Positions 42,101-56,293 of a stretch of DNA of 64,000 nt are shown here, in pieces; position 1 is the first letter of the stretch, and each line of letters opens with the position of its first letter. The translations under genes were made by a program, and so were the position numbers. Below the pieces are notes generated by a model, which was given only the letters and a program-made list of their open reading frames with translations, searched no databases and was not told the origin of the DNA. The stretch is from Aspidiotus rigidus (Eukaryota > Arthropoda > Insecta > Hemiptera > Diaspididae): the NCBI GenBank assembly GCA_035079385.1, contig JAVHKY010000046.1, forward strand, positions 2,480,001-2,544,000, in the 5' to 3' direction.

Positions 42101-44654
42101 ATACAATGCAAAATTTCTATACACGCTGGCTCCGTTTTCATGCATCTGAACCAAAAAAAAAAAGAAAAAAAGAAAAAAAAAAGGAAAAAAAAAACGAAAA
42201 AAGAACTCATGCGATCTTTATATTGAAGAATTTTTTAATTGAAAGAAATAGTTTTTAATGAAAAAAAGTTTGTCCTGCTGTGAATTTATCTAAGTAAAAT
42301 CAAACTTAGAACAGTAAGTAATTTCCGATTTTGTTTGTTTAAATAAATCCTCAATTATAAATGACGGAAAGGCCGTTTTAATTCTAATATTGTTTAGAAT
42401 ATTTTTTGTTCGGAAATATACGTAAAGTTTGAATTACAGATGAACTTACTACGTGTTTAGCTTTTCCTGTCGGTTGTTGAGCTTGCAATGGATTCATGAA
42501 AATTGTCGAGGAAATATTCTAATGAGGGTTCTCATGCCAAGTTCGTTTCTGCCTAATTTTATCTTAATATCAATAACGATCTGTATAATTATAAAATACT
42601 CGTAATAGGCTTTAGAAGACCAATAATAATCACTAGCCACTCGCGGCTAGGCCTGCGGTGTGGCGCGCTCGCTTACAGATGCCTCAATAACGGGGTTAGT
42701 AGCTTATATGAGATAAAATGAATTTTCGAAAGAGAAAAATTATTTTATCTTATTTAAAATGTATCGAAACTTGAAACATCGTATAAATTAGTAGCACCTA
42801 TCAGATGCGTGTATATTATTACCTTTAATATGACAGAGATTTAGGCTGAAAACTTTCAATAAGATAACGGCGCCATATTCCGCACGACGTAATAAGATCT
42901 ATTAATCGCGTGTACAACAGAGAAGAACGAAAATATGAGTTTTTCGCGCGTAAGTTGAGTAATATCTAGCGTGAAGAAATAAAAAAGTTTCCATTCACAG
43001 AAAAAAAAAAATCTAATTTATCAGTGTATCACAGTTGAATCTATCGAATTCAGGTAAGTATCAATTTTTTTATCTATTTATGACGTGATTTCTAAAAACC
43101 GCGAGGTATGACGCACGTTAAGAATATTTACAATACTTTACTCGTGATTTCGTCCGTTTTTTAACAGAAGATAGCCCAATCGCGTGATGCCGCTAATACA
43201 AAGTAAAGTATTATGAAACCCGAAAGCGCGTTACCTAACTTGTATAAGGACGCGGGAAAATTAAGGGTTAAGCAGTCACTAGGGTTAAAGCTGAACACAA
43301 GTTCACCACTATCACAATTCACGCATCCATGTAGCTACCGACACCCCGCATCCGCGCTCGCTCTTCTGCACTAAAATTACTCATTTCCAATTTTCAAGCT
43401 ACCAAGCATTTATAATACCATTGCAAATAGAAGAATATACTGTACCATTAAACTACTGTATCTTTAATCTTATTTTATATTGTTTTATATACAGGATGAA
43501 AATTCTTGCTATATACATACTGTACATATTATACCTAGTAATACATATTATGCTGGTTTGCTTGGTTCAGTTGGAAATTTATAATTTTGTAAAATAAATG
43601 ATGATTCTGACTCGCGTATAATTAAATTTCGCGACCAGGATTTTGATACAATGATACCCCTACTATAATAGATTATCACAGGATTGTTTGCTCTTTGAAA
43701 TTATGTGTATGACTTTGAACTTTGCGGGTTGGTTTTACAATTTGGCTCTACGTATCTACCAAACGACTATAGTTCATTCATTATCAGTCATTAAACTGAA
43801 AACGAGACGAGTAAACTCAAGGGCGATGGCGTAGCTAGAAAATTTTCAAGGGTGTTTGAACAAAATTTTATGGAATTTTTTATACTTCGGATATCGTTTA
43901 TCGGGCTATCTGAATCGATCAAACGAACATTAAAAATAGTGCCTTAAAACAGCAATTTAATTCTTTAAACATGTCTAAATGACTATCACAATTAAGAAAT
44001 GGAGAATATTAAATATTCCAATACAAAAAAACACGCACGCAGAAAAATAGCTCGCGACTTGTCTTTTGTCACATTGAAAAAGTGATGAAGAGAATCAGTT
44101 GAGCAGCTACTCAATTCTGTATCTGAGATAACAATAATTTATCGCTGAAGCCACATATTTGTAGAATGGGGTTGTAAAATAGAGTTTTGACTTGTTTCGT
44201 ACCTTTGCGCGCAATTGAGGGTAGAATTTGTATTTGAAATTTGTCCAGGCGCCTCTTGTCAACGTGCGTAATGTCCATAATTATGCTTGTCCATACTTAT
44301 GTGTGCAAGACCGCCGATAATCGAGGATAAAAAATGAAGTACAAAACAAAAGGAGAATGAATTTGTATCAAGCAATTAATTCAAACACAATGTCGTTTCG
44401 CAATAACTGCGAATAAAATACGAAATGAAGCCGCGAGAGCGGTACACAGGTTTTGGCTCGTGAGAGCATGAAAAAGGTACAACGAAAAAATATACTATTC
44501 GCGGATAAAGGTCCCGCTAGGAGCGCTACTTGTTCTGTGCAAAAAGTGATCATGGTGTTTTTGTTGATTTTTCAAATTATTAAGATTGTATTTCTCAAAA
44601 CGTTTATATTATCAGAATTAAAATTACAACATTGTTCGACTTAAAACATTTAGA
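39181..44654. other. Mostly unique AT-rich DNA
   Basis: Nothing here can be supported as a gene, RNA or mobile element. Landmarks are an A-rich purine tract at about 42152-42200 and a good 5' splice-site sequence (GAATTCAG|GTAAGTATC) at about 43054 after a TCAGTG initiator-like sequence. The latter could mark an untranslated first exon, but no coding exon follows. Confidence 0.5.
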
Positions 44655-45617
44655 ACGATTTTTTTATGATCAAAATGAAGTTTTGCATAAAAGGCGATAG
44701 TTTCGAATATTCGAAATTGTGATTTGTAGTCAAGTTTTTCTGCTGAATCAGCATAAAATTCGTAATCTGCGTTAAATTTCGGTTAGGAAAGGACTATTGG
44801 GTATCATTTTTAGTCGCCAGTAATTTTTTTCTGATGAAAATTAAGTTTTGCATAGAAAGCGATAATTTCGAATTTTCAAAATTGTGATTTGTAGTCAAGT
44901 TTTTTTTGCTGAATCAGCATGAAATTCGTAATATGCTTTAAATTTCGGTTAGGATAGGACTATTGGGTATCATTTTTAGTCGCCAGTAATTTTTTTCTGA
45001 TGAAAATTAAGTTTTGCATAGAAAGCGATAATTTCGAATTTTCGAAATTGTGATTTGTAGTCAAGTTTTTTTGCTGAATCAGCATGAAATTCGTAATCTA
45101 CGTTAAATTTCGGTTAGGATAGGACTATTGGGTATCATTTTTAGTCGCCAGTAATTTTTTTCTGATGAAAATTAAGTTTTGCATAGAAAGCGATAATTTC
45201 GAATTTTCAAAATTGTGATTTGTAGTCAAGTTATTTTTGCTGAATCAGCATGAAATTCGTAATCTGCTTTAAATTTCGGTTAGGATAGGACTATTGGGTA
45301 TCATTTTTAGTCGCCAGTAATTTTTTTCTGATGAAAATTAGGTTTTGCATAGAAAGCGATAATTTTGAATTTTCGAAATTATGATTTCTAGTCAAGTTTT
45401 TCTGCTGAATCAGCATGAAATTCGTAATCTGCGTTAAATTTCGGTTAGGATAGGACTATTGGGTATCATTTTTAGTCGCCAGTACTTTTTTTCTGATGAA
45501 AATTAAGTTTTGCATAGAAAGCGATAATTTCGAAAATTCGAAATTGTGATTTGTAGTCAAGTTTTTTTGGCTGAATCAGCATGAAATTTGTAATCGGCGT
45601 TACATTTCGATTAGGAT
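44655..45617. repeat. Satellite A: homogeneous ~165-bp monomers at the array edge
   Basis: The landmark GACTATTGGGTATCATTTTT recurs at 44792, 44958, 45123, 45289 and 45454, and GACCTATTGGG at 45619, giving 165-166 bp spacing. Monomers share GATGAAAATTAAGTTTTGC, CGATAATTTCGAATTTTC and AAATTTCGGTTAGGATAGG. The first monomer is partial and diverged. B monomers are absent here, so this edge is not part of the higher-order unit. Confidence 0.92.
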
Positions 45618-47930
45618 AGACCTATTGGGTTTCATTTTTAGTCGCCAGAGAAGTTTTTCAGTTCAATGGATATGAAATTCGTAATCTGCGTTAAATTTCG
45701 GTTAGGATAGGTTTATTGGGTACAATTTTTAGTCGCGGGAGATATTTTTCTGATGAAAATTCAGTTTTCACAGAGGGCAATAATTTCGAATTTTCGGAAT
45801 TGTGATATGTGGTCTAAATTTTCAGCCCGAAGGATATGAAATTCGTAATCTGCATTAAATTACGGTTAGGGTAGGTTTATTGGGTACAATTGTTTGTCGC
45901 CGGAGATTTTTTTATGATGAAAATTCAGTTTTCACAGAGGGCAATGATTTTGAATTATGGAAATTGTTATCAGCTATCGCATTTTTCAGCTAAACCGATA
46001 TGAAATTTGTAATCTGCGTTACTTTTCGGTTAGGGTAGGTCTATTGACCTCCATTTTTAGCCGCCAGAGAATTTTTTTGTTGAATATTCAGTTTTCACAG
46101 AGGGCAATGATTAGGAATTATTCGAATTGTGATCGCTATCGAGTTTTTCAGCTGAACCGATATGAAATTTGTAATCTGCGTTGAATTCGGTTAGGATAGG
46201 CCTAATGGGTACCATTTTGTGTCGCGAGAGATTAATTTCTCTTTAATATTCATTTGTCACAGAGGGCAATAATTTCGAATTTCATTCAGCCTAAAACGAT
46301 CAGCAGGGTAAGAGCTTCTTTATATGTGTAGAAAGATACCATTCTCCAATTTCTGTCGATGTCACCATCCGTTTAAATTCAATTGAAATCCAGCCCAATA
46401 CGATCAGCAGAATTGAAGCAATGTTATATGTGTAGAAAGATACCATTCTGCAATTTTGGTTGATATCATCATCCATTTAAATTCAATTCAAATTCAGTAT
46501 GAAACGATCAGCAGAATGGGAGCTTTGTTATTTGTGTAGAAAGATACCATTCTCCAATTTCTGTCCATATCACACTCTATTCGAATTCAATTGAAATCTG
46601 GGCTAAAACGATCAGCAGAATGAGAGCGTTGTCATATGTATAGGGAGATACCATTCTCCAATTTCAGTTATTATCATAATCTTTTTTGAATTTTAGTTTG
46701 AAACGATCAGCAGAATGGGAGCTTTGTTACATGTGTAGAAAGATACCATTCTCCAATTTCGGTCGATGTCACCATCCGTTTAAATTCAATTGAAATTCAG
46801 TATGAAACGATCAGCAGAATGGGAGCTTTGTTATTTGTGTAGAAAGATACCATTCTCCAATTTCTGTCCATATCACACTCTATTCAAATTCAATTGAAAT
46901 CTGGGCTAAAACGATCAGCAGAATGAGAGCGTTGTTATATGTATAGGGAGATACCATTCTCCAATTTCAGTTAATATCATCATCTATTTTAATTCAATCG
47001 AATTTTAAATTGAAACGATCAGCAGAATGGGAGCTTTGTTATATGTGTAAGGAGATACCATTCTCTAATTTCTGTTGATATTATCATCTATTTGAATTCA
47101 ATTTGAAATTAGTATGAAACGATCAGCAGAATGGGTCCCTTGTTATATGTAAAGGAAGATATCATCCTTCAGATTCTGTCCATATCACCATCCATTTAAC
47201 TTTAATTAAAATATGCTTTAAATTTCGGTTAAAATAGGCCTATTGGGTACCATTTTAAGTTATCAGCGATTATCTTCTGTTGAATATTCAGTTTTCACAG
47301 AGGGCAAATATTTCGAACTTTGGTATTTGTGATCGGAGGTCAGGTTTTTCAGGTGAACCGATATGAAATTTGTAATCGGCGTTAAATTTCGATTAGGATA
47401 GACCTATCGGAAATCATTTTTAGTCGCAAGAGATTTTTTCTGTTGAAAATTCAGTTTTAATAGATGCAGTAACTTCGAATTGCGGATTTTGTGATCGGAG
47501 GTCAGGTTGTCTAACTGAACCGATATAAAATTTGTAATCGCCGTTACATTTCGATTAGTATTCGGACCTAGCAGACCCGTTGCGCGCTAGCGTCGCGCCT
47601 TATCAACGTTAGGATGAAAATCAAAAATACTAGGAAGAAACACGTTCGATACTTTTTTCTCGGAAAATATTGTACGTACCGGTATGAGAAGAACTTCAGG
47701 GATATGTTTGTGGTGTCGAAAATTTTCTTTCAAATGAGTTATATTTCATAAGAATTGAAAGAATTTGAATAAAGTTATGAAGCAATTATACAGAACTCTC
47801 ATGCAAAATTGGGAATTTCATCCTAACCTTGATAACAGCATCGTGCGTATGTATGTTTGTAGTGGTGTGTTGAAACCTAAGTTCTAAGAACTGCCGCGAG
47901 GTGTCAGCCACTCCATTGCTAGGTCCGAAT
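45618..47930. repeat. Satellite higher-order unit 1 (carries a MITE)
   Basis: A-type monomers (45618-46290), nine B-type monomers (CGATCAGCAG starts at 46297, 46401, 46505, 46609, 46704, 46808, 46912, 47016, 47120), then A-type again. Without the 369-bp insertion and its 2-bp duplication the unit is about 1942 bp. It is shorter than its neighbours because two or so A monomers between the B block and the unit end are missing. Confidence 0.9.
47561..47929. mobile_element. 369-bp TA-flanked MITE inside satellite unit 1
   Basis: Ends TTCGGACCTAGCA and TGCTAGGTCCGAA, flanked by TA on both sides. Other units read GATTAGTATAGACC or GATTAGGATAGACC at this place without it, so boundaries and TA duplication are exact. 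TA duplication suggests Tc1/mariner-type mobilisation. No coding capacity. None of the other eight units in view has it. Confidence 0.92.
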
Positions 47931-50101
47931 AGACCTATTGGGTTTCATTTTTAGTCGCCAGAGAAGTTTTTCAGTTCAATGGATATGAAATTCGTAATCT
48001 GCGTTAAATTTCGGTTAGGATAGGTTTATTGGGTACAATTTTTAGTCGCGGGAGATATTTTTCTGATGAAAATTCAGTTTTCACAGAGGGCAATAATTTC
48101 GAATTTTCGGAATTGTGATATGTGGTCTAAATTTTCAGCCCGAAGGATATGAAATTCGTAATCTGCATTAAATTACGGTTAGGGTAGGTTTATTGGGTAC
48201 AATTGTTTGTCGCCGGAGATTTTTTTATGATGAAAATTCAGTTTTCACAGAGGGCAATGATTTTGAATTATGGAAATTGTTATCAGCTATCGCATTTTTC
48301 AGCTAAACCGATATGAAATTTGTAATCTGCGTTACTTTTCGGTTAGGGTAGGTCTATTGACCTCCATTTTTAGCCGCCAGAGAATTTTTTTGTTGAATAT
48401 TCAGTTTTCACAGAGGGCAATGATTAGGAATTATTCGAATTGTGATCGCTATCGAGTTTTTCAGCTGAACCGATATGAAATTTGTAATCTGCGTTGAATT
48501 CGGTTAGGATAGGCCTAATGGGTACCATTTTGTGTCGCGAGAGATTAATTTCTCTTTAATATTCATTTGTCACAGAGGGCAAATTTCATTCAGCCTGAAA
48601 CGATCAGCAGGGTAAGAGCTTCTTTATATGTGTAGAAAGATACCATTCTCCAATTTCTGTCGATGTCACCATCTGTTTAAATTCAATTGAAATCCAGCCC
48701 AATACGATCAGCAGAATTGAAGCAATATTATATGCGTAGAAAGATACCACTCTGCAATTTCGGTTGATATCATCATCCATTTAAATTCAATTGAAATTCA
48801 GTATGAAACGATCAGCAGAATGGGAGCTTTGTTATTTCTGTAGAGAGATACCATTCTGCAATTTCGGTTGTTATCATCATCCATTTAAATTCAATTGAAA
48901 TTCAGTAATAAACGATCAGCAGAATGAGAGCTTTGTTGTTTGTGTAGAAAGATACCATTCTCCAATTTCGGTCGATGTGACCATCCGTTTAAATTCAATT
49001 GAAATTCAGTATGAAACGATCAGCAGAATGGAAGCTTTGTTATTTGTGTAGGAAGATACCATTCTCCAATTTCTGTCCATATCACACTCTATTCAAATTC
49101 AATTGAAATCTGGGCTAAAACGATCAGCAGAATGAGAGCGTTGTTATATGTATAGGGAGATACCATTCTCCAATTTCAGTTAATATCATCATCTATTTTA
49201 ATTCAATTGAATTTTAAATTGAAACGATCAGCAGAATGGGAGCTTTGTTATATGTGTAAGGAGATACCATTCTCTAATTTCTGTTGATATTATCATCTAT
49301 TTGAATTCAATTTGAAATTAGTATGAAACGATAGCAGAATTGGTCCCTTGTTATATGTAAAGGAAGATATCATTCTCCAGATTCTGTCCATATCACCATC
49401 CATTTAACTTTAATTAAAATATGCTTTAAATTTCGGTTAAAATAGGCCTATTGGGTACCATTTTAAGTTATCAGCGATTATCTTCTGTTGAATATTCAGT
49501 TTTCACAGAGGGCAAATATTTCGAACTTTGGTATTTGTGATCGGAGGTCAGGTTTTTCAGGTGAACCGATATGAAATTTGTAATCGGTGTTGATTTTTCG
49601 ATTAGGATATACCTATTGGGTATCATTTTTAGTTGCCAGAGAATTTTTTTTGTTGAAAATTCAGTTTTCACAGAGGGCAATAATATTGAATTCTAGAAAT
49701 TGTGATCATTTATCAAGTTTTTCAACTGAACCGATATGAAATTCGTAATCTGCGTTACTTTTCGGTTAAGGTAGGTCTATTGGCTTCCATTTTTAGCTGG
49801 CAGAGATTTATTCCTCATGTTGAGAATTCAGTTTACTTAGGGGGCAACAACTTCGAATTCTGGATTTCGTGTTCGGAGTTCGAGTTTTTCAACTGAACCG
49901 ATATGAAATTTGTAATCGGCGTTAAATTTCGATTAGGATAGACCTATCGGAAATCATTTTTAGTCGCAAGAGATTTTTTCAGTTGAAAATTCAGTTTTAA
50001 TAGATGCAGTAACTTCGAATTGCGGATTTTGTGATCGGAGGTCAGGTTGTCTAACTGAACCGATATAAAATTTGTAATCGCCGTTACATTTCGATTAGGA
50101 T
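47931..50101. repeat. Satellite higher-order unit 2 (2171 bp)
   Basis: Starts AGACCTATTGGGTTTC. Same A-B-A plan as units 6-8. A private 10-bp deletion occurs just before the B block (GGGCAAATTTCATTCAG in place of GGGCAATAATTTCG...). Confidence 0.9.
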
Positions 50102-52262
50102 AGACCTATTGGGTTTCATTTTTAGTCGCCAGAGAAGTTTTTCAGTTCAATGGATATGAAATTCGTAATCTGCGTTAAATTTTGGTTAGGATAGGTTTAT
50201 TGGGTACAATTTTTATTCGCGGGAGATATTTTTCTGATGAAAATTCAGTTTTCACAGAGGGCAATAATTTCGAATTTTCGGAATTGTGATATGTGGTCTA
50301 AATTTTCAGCCCGAAGGATATGAAATTCGTAATCTGCATTAAATTACGGTTAGGGTAGGTTTATTGGGTACAATTGTTTGTCGCCGGAGATTTTTTTATG
50401 ATGAAAATTCAGTTTTCAGAGAGGGCAATGATTTTGAATTATGGAAATTGTTATCAGCTATCGCATTTTTCAGCTAAACCGATATGAAATTTGTAATCTG
50501 CGTTACTTTTCGGTTAGGGTAGGTCTATTGACCTCCATTTTTAGCCGCCAGAGAATTTTTTTGTTGAATATTCAGTTTTCACAGAGGGCAATGATTAGGA
50601 ATTATTCGAATTGTGATCGCTATCGAGTTTTTCAGCTGAACCGATATGAAATGTGTAATCTGCGTTGAATTCGGTTAGGATAGGCCTAATGGGTACCATT
50701 TTGTGTCGCGAGAGATTAATTTCTCTTTAATATTCATTTGTCACAGAGGGCAATAATTTCGAATTTCATTCAGCCTAAAACGATCAGCAGGGTAAGAGCT
50801 TCTTTATATGTGTAGAAAGATACCATTCTCCAATTTCTGTCGATGTCACCATCCGTTTAAATTCAATTGAAATCCAGCCCAATACGATCAGCAGAATTGA
50901 AGCAATGTTATATGTGTAGAAAGATACCATTCTGCAATTTCGGTTGTTATCATCATCCATTGAACTTCAAATGAAATTCAGTAATAAACGATCAGCAGAA
51001 TGAGAGCTTTGTTGTTTGTGTAGAAAGATACCATTCTCCAATTTCGGTCGATGTGACCATCCGTTTAAATTCAATTAAAATTCAGTATGAAACGATCAGC
51101 AGAATGGGAGCTTTGTTATTTGTGTAGAAAGATACCATTCTCCAATTTCGGTCGATGTCACCATCCGTTTAAATTCAATTGAAATTCAGTATGAAACGAT
51201 CAGCAGAATGGGAGCTTTGTTATTTGTGTAGAAAGATACCATTCTCCAATTTCTGTCCATATCACACTCTATTCAAATTCAATTGAAATCTGGGCTAGAG
51301 CGTTGTTATATGTATAGGGAGATACCATTCTCCAATTTCAGTTAATATCATCATCTATTTTAATTCAATTGAATTTTAAATTGAAACGATCAGCAGAATG
51401 GGAGCTTTGTTATATGTGTAAGGAGATACCATTCTCTAATTTCTGTTGATATTATCATCTATTTGAATTCAATTTGAAATTAGTATGAAACGATAGCAGA
51501 ATTGGTCCCTTGTTATATGTAAAGGAAGATATCATTCTCCAGATTCTGTCCATGTCACCATCCATTTAACTTTACTTAAAATATGCTTTAAATTTCGGTT
51601 AAAATAGGCCTATTGGGTACCATTTTAAGTTATCAGCGATTATCTTCTGTTGAATATTCAGTTTTCACAGAGGGCAAATATTTCGAACTTTGGTATTTGT
51701 GATCGGAGGTCAGGTTTTTTCAGGTGAACCGATATGAAATTTGTAATCGGTGTTAATTTTTCGATTAGGATAGACCTATTGGGTATCATTTTTTGTCGCC
51801 AGAGAATTTTTTTGTTGAAAATTCAGTTTTCACAGAGGGCAATAATATTGAATTCTAGAAATTGTGATCATTTATCAAGTTTTTCAACTGAACCGATATG
51901 AAATTCGTAATCTGCGTTACTTTTCGGTTAGGGTAGGTCTATTGGCTTCCATTTTTAGCTGGCAGAGATTTTTTCCTCATGTTGAGAATTCAGTTTACAT
52001 AGAGGCAACAACTTCGAATTCTGGATTTCGTGTTCGGAGTTCGAGTTTTTCAACTGAACCGATATGAAATTTGTAATCGGCGTTAAATTTCGATTAGGAT
52101 AGACCTATCGAAAATCATTTTTAGTCGCAAGAGATTTTTTCAGTTGAAAATTCAGTTTTAATAGATGCAGTAACTTCGAATTGCGGATTTTGTGATCGGA
52201 GGTCAGGTTGTCTAACTGAACCGATATAAAATTTGTTATCGCCGTTACATTTCGATTAGGAT
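50102..52262. repeat. Satellite higher-order unit 3 (2161 bp)
   Basis: A-B-A plan. One B monomer has lost about 18 bp (CTGGGCTAGAGCG near 51293 instead of CTGGGCTAAAACG...). Unit 4 carries the identical deletion near 53557, so the two share recent ancestry. Confidence 0.9.
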
Positions 52263-54529
52263 AGACCTATTGGGTTTCATTTTTAGTCGCCAGAGAAGTT
52301 TTTCAGTTCAGTGGATATGAAATTCGTAATCTGCGCTAAATTTTGGTTAGGATAGGTTTATTGGGTACAATTTTTCGTCGCGGGAGATATTTTTCTGATG
52401 AAAATTCAGTTTTCACAGAGGGCAATAATTTCGAATTTTCGGAATTGTGATATGTGGTCTAAATTTTCAGCCTGAAGGATATGAAATTCGTAATCTGCAT
52501 TAAATTACGGTTAGGGTAGGTTTATTGGGTACAATTGTTTGTCGCCGGAGATTTTTTTATGATGAAAATTCAGTTTTCACAGAGGGCAATGATTTTGAAT
52601 TATGGAAATTGTTATCAGCTATCGCATTTTTCAGCTAAACCGATATGAAATTTGTAATCTGCGTTACTTTTCGGTTGGGGTAGGTCTATTGACCTCCATT
52701 TTTAGCCGCCAGAGAATTTTTTTTGTTGAATATTCAGTTTTCACAGAGGGCAATGATTAGGAATTATTCGAATTGTGATCGCTATCGAGTTTTTCAGCTG
52801 AACCGATATGAAATTTGTAATCTGCGTTGAATTCGGTTAGGATAGACCTAATGGGTACCATTTTGTGTCGCGAGAGATTAATTTCTCTTTAATATTCATT
52901 TGTCACAGAGGGCAATAATTTCGAATTTCATTCAGCCTAAAACGATCAGCAGGGTAAGAGCTTCTTTATATGTGTAGAAAGATACCATTCTCCAATTTCT
53001 GTCGATGTCACCATCGGTTTAAATTCAATTGAAATCCAGCCCAATACGATCAGCAGAATTGAAGCAATGTTATATGTGTAGAAAGATACCATTCTGCAAT
53101 TTCGGTTGATAGCATCATCCATTTAAATTCAATTGAAATTCAGTATGAAACGATCAGCAGAATGGGAGCTTTGTTATTTGTGTAGAGAGATACCATTCTG
53201 CAATTTCGGTTGTTATCATCATCCATTTAAATTCAAATGTAATTCAGTAATAAACGATCAGCAGAATGAGAGCTTTGTTGTTTGTGTAGAAAGATACCAT
53301 TCTCCAATTTCGGTCGATGTGACCATCTGTTTAAATTCAATTGAAATTCAGTATGAAACGATCAGCAGAATGGGAGCTTTGTTATTTGTGTAGAAAGATA
53401 CCATTCTCCAATTTCGGTCGATGTCACCATCCGTTTAAATTCAATTGAAATTCAGTATGAAACGATCAGCAGAATGGGAGCTTTGTTATTTGTGTAGAAA
53501 GATACCATTCTCCAATTTCTGTCCATATCACACTCTATTCAAATTCAATTGAAATCTGGGCTAGAGCGTTGTTATATGTATAGGGAGATACCATTCTCCA
53601 ATTTCAGTTAATATCATCATCTATTTTAATTCAATTGAATTTTAAATTGAAACGATCAGCAGAATGGGAGCTTTGTTATATGTGTAAGGAGATACCATTC
53701 TCTAATTTCTGTTGATATTATCATCTATTTGAATTCAATTTGAAATTAGTATGAAACGATAGCAGAATTGGTCCCTTGTTATATGTAAAGGAAGATATCA
53801 TTCTCCAGATTCTGTCCATATCACCATCCATTTAACTTTAATTAAAATATGCTTTAAATTTCGGTTAAAATAGGCCTATTGGGTACCATTTTAAGTTATC
53901 AGCGATTATCTTCTGTTGAATATTCAGTTTTCACAGAGGGCAAATATTTCGAACTTTGATATTTGTGATCGGAGGTCAGGTTTTTTCAGGTGAACCGATA
54001 TGAAATTTGTAATCGGTGTTAATTTTTCGATTAGGATAGACCTATTGGGTATCATTTTTAGTCGCCAGAGAATTTTTTTGTTGAAGATTCAGTTTTCACA
54101 GAGGGCAATAATATTGAATTCTAGAAATTGTGATCATTTATCAAGTTTTTCAACTGAACCGATATGAAATTCGTAATCTGCGTTACTTTTCGGTTAGGGT
54201 AGGTCTATTGGCTTCCATTTTTAGCTGGCAGAGATTTTTTCCTCATGTTGAGAATTCAGTTTACATAGAGGGCAACAACTTCGAATTCTGGATTTCGTGT
54301 TCGGAGTTCGAGTTTTTCAACTGAACCGATATGAAATTTGTAATCGGCGTTAAATTTCGATTAGGATAGACCTATCGAAAATCATTTTTAGTCGCAAGAG
54401 ATTTTTTCTGTTGAAAATTCAGTTTTAATAGATGCAGTAACTTCGAATTGCGGATTTTGTGATCGGAGGTCAGGTTGTTTAACTGAACCGATATAAAATT
54501 TGTAATCGGCGTTACATTTCGATTAGTAT
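52263..54529. repeat. Satellite higher-order unit 4 (2267 bp)
   Basis: One B monomer more than unit 3, which it otherwise resembles, including the shared 18-bp deletion. The longest unit apart from unit 1 with its insertion. Confidence 0.9.
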
Positions 54530-56293
54530 AGACCTATTGGGTTTCATTTTTAGTCGCCAGAGAAGTTTTTCAGTTCAATGGATATGAAATTCGTAATCTG
54601 CGTTAAATTTCGGTTAGGATAGGTTTATTGGGTACAATTTTTAGTCGCGGGAGATATTTTTCTGATGAAAATTCAGTTTTCACAGAGGGCAATAATTTCG
54701 AATTTTCGGAATTGTGATATGTGGTCTAAATTTTCAGCCCGAAGGATATGAAATTCGTAATCTGCATTAAATTACGGTTAGGGTAGGTTTATTGGGTACA
54801 ATTGTTTGTCGCCGGAGATTTTTTTATGATGAAAATTCAGTTTTCACAGAGGGCAATGATTTTGAATTATGGAAATTGTTATCAGCTATCGCATTTTTCA
54901 GCTTAACCGATATGAAATTTGTAATCTGCGTTACTTTTCGGTTAGGGTAGGTCTATTGACCTCCATTTTTAGCCGCCAGAGAATTTTTTTGTTGAATATT
55001 CAGTTTTCACAGAGGGCAATGATTAGGAATTATTCGAATTGTGATCGCTATCGAGTTTTTCAGCTGAACCGATATGAAATTTGTAATCTGCGTTGAATTC
55101 GGTTAGGATAGGCCTAATGGGTACCATTTTGTGTCGCGAGAGATTAATTTCTCTTTAATATTCATTTGTCACAGAGGGCAATAATTTCGAATTTCATTCA
55201 GCCTAAAACGATCAGCAGGGTAAGAGCTTCTTTATATGTGTAGAAAGATACCATTCTCCAATTTCTGTCGATGTCACCATCGGTTTAAATTCAATTGAAA
55301 TCCAGCCCAATACGATCAGCAGAATTGAAGCAATGTTATATGTGTAGAAAGATACCATTCTGCAATTTCGGTTGATATCATCATCCATTTAAATTCAATT
55401 GAAATTCAGTATGAAACGATCAGCAGAATGGGAGCTTTGTTATTTGTGTAGAGAGATACCATTCTCTAATTTCTGTTGATATTATCATCTATTTGAATTC
55501 AATTTGAAATTAGTATGAAACGATAGCAGAATTGGTCCCTTGTTATATGTAAAGGAAGATATCATTCTCCAGATTCTGTCCATATCACCATCCATTTAAC
55601 TTTAATTAAAATATGCTTTAAATTTCGGTTAAAATAGGCCTATTGGGTACCATTTTAAGTTATCAGCGATTATCTTCTGTTGAATATTCAGTTTTCACAG
55701 AGGGCAAATATTTCGAACTTTGGTATTTGTGATCGGAGGTCAGGTTTTTTCAGGTGAACCGATATGAAATTTGTAATCGGTGTTAATTTTTCGATTAGGA
55801 TAGACCTATTGGGTATCATTTTTAGTCGCCAGAGAATTTTTTTGTTGAAAATTCAGTTTTCACAGAGGGCAATAATATTGAATTCTAGAAATTGTGATCA
55901 TTTATCAAGTTTTTCAACTGAACCGATATGAAATTCGTAATCTGCGTTACTTTTCGGTTAGGGTAGGTCTATTGGCTTCCATTTTTAGCTGGCAGAGATT
56001 TATTCCTCATGTTGAGAATTCAGTTTACTTAGGGGGCAACAACTTCGAATTCTGGAATTCGTGTTCGGAGTTCGAGTTTTTCAACTGAACCGATATGAAA
56101 TATGTAATCGGCGTTAAATTTCGATTAGGATAGACCTATCGGAAATCATTTTTAGTCGCAAGAGATTTTTTCTGTTGAAAATTCAGTTTTAATAGATGCA
56201 GTAACTTCGAATTGCGGATTTTGTGATCGGAGGTCAGGTTGTCTAACTGAACCGATATAAAATTTGTTATCGCCGTTACATTTCGATTAGGAT
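54530..56293. repeat. Satellite higher-order unit 5, short (1764 bp)
   Basis: 417 bp shorter than unit 6, which equals four 104-bp B monomers. B starts fall at about 55209, 55314, 55417 and 55527 only. The join near 55450 fuses the start of one B monomer to the matching position of a later one. Confidence 0.9.

Noticed and set aside
42152..42200. Lys-rich short protein in the 42031-42258 frame
   Set aside because: Produced by an A-rich purine tract; no domain or context.
42850..43062. Promoter plus untranslated first exon (initiator-like TCAGTG and GAATTCAG|GTAAGTATC)
   Set aside because: No TATA box at a fitting distance, no coding exon downstream and nothing to separate it from chance.
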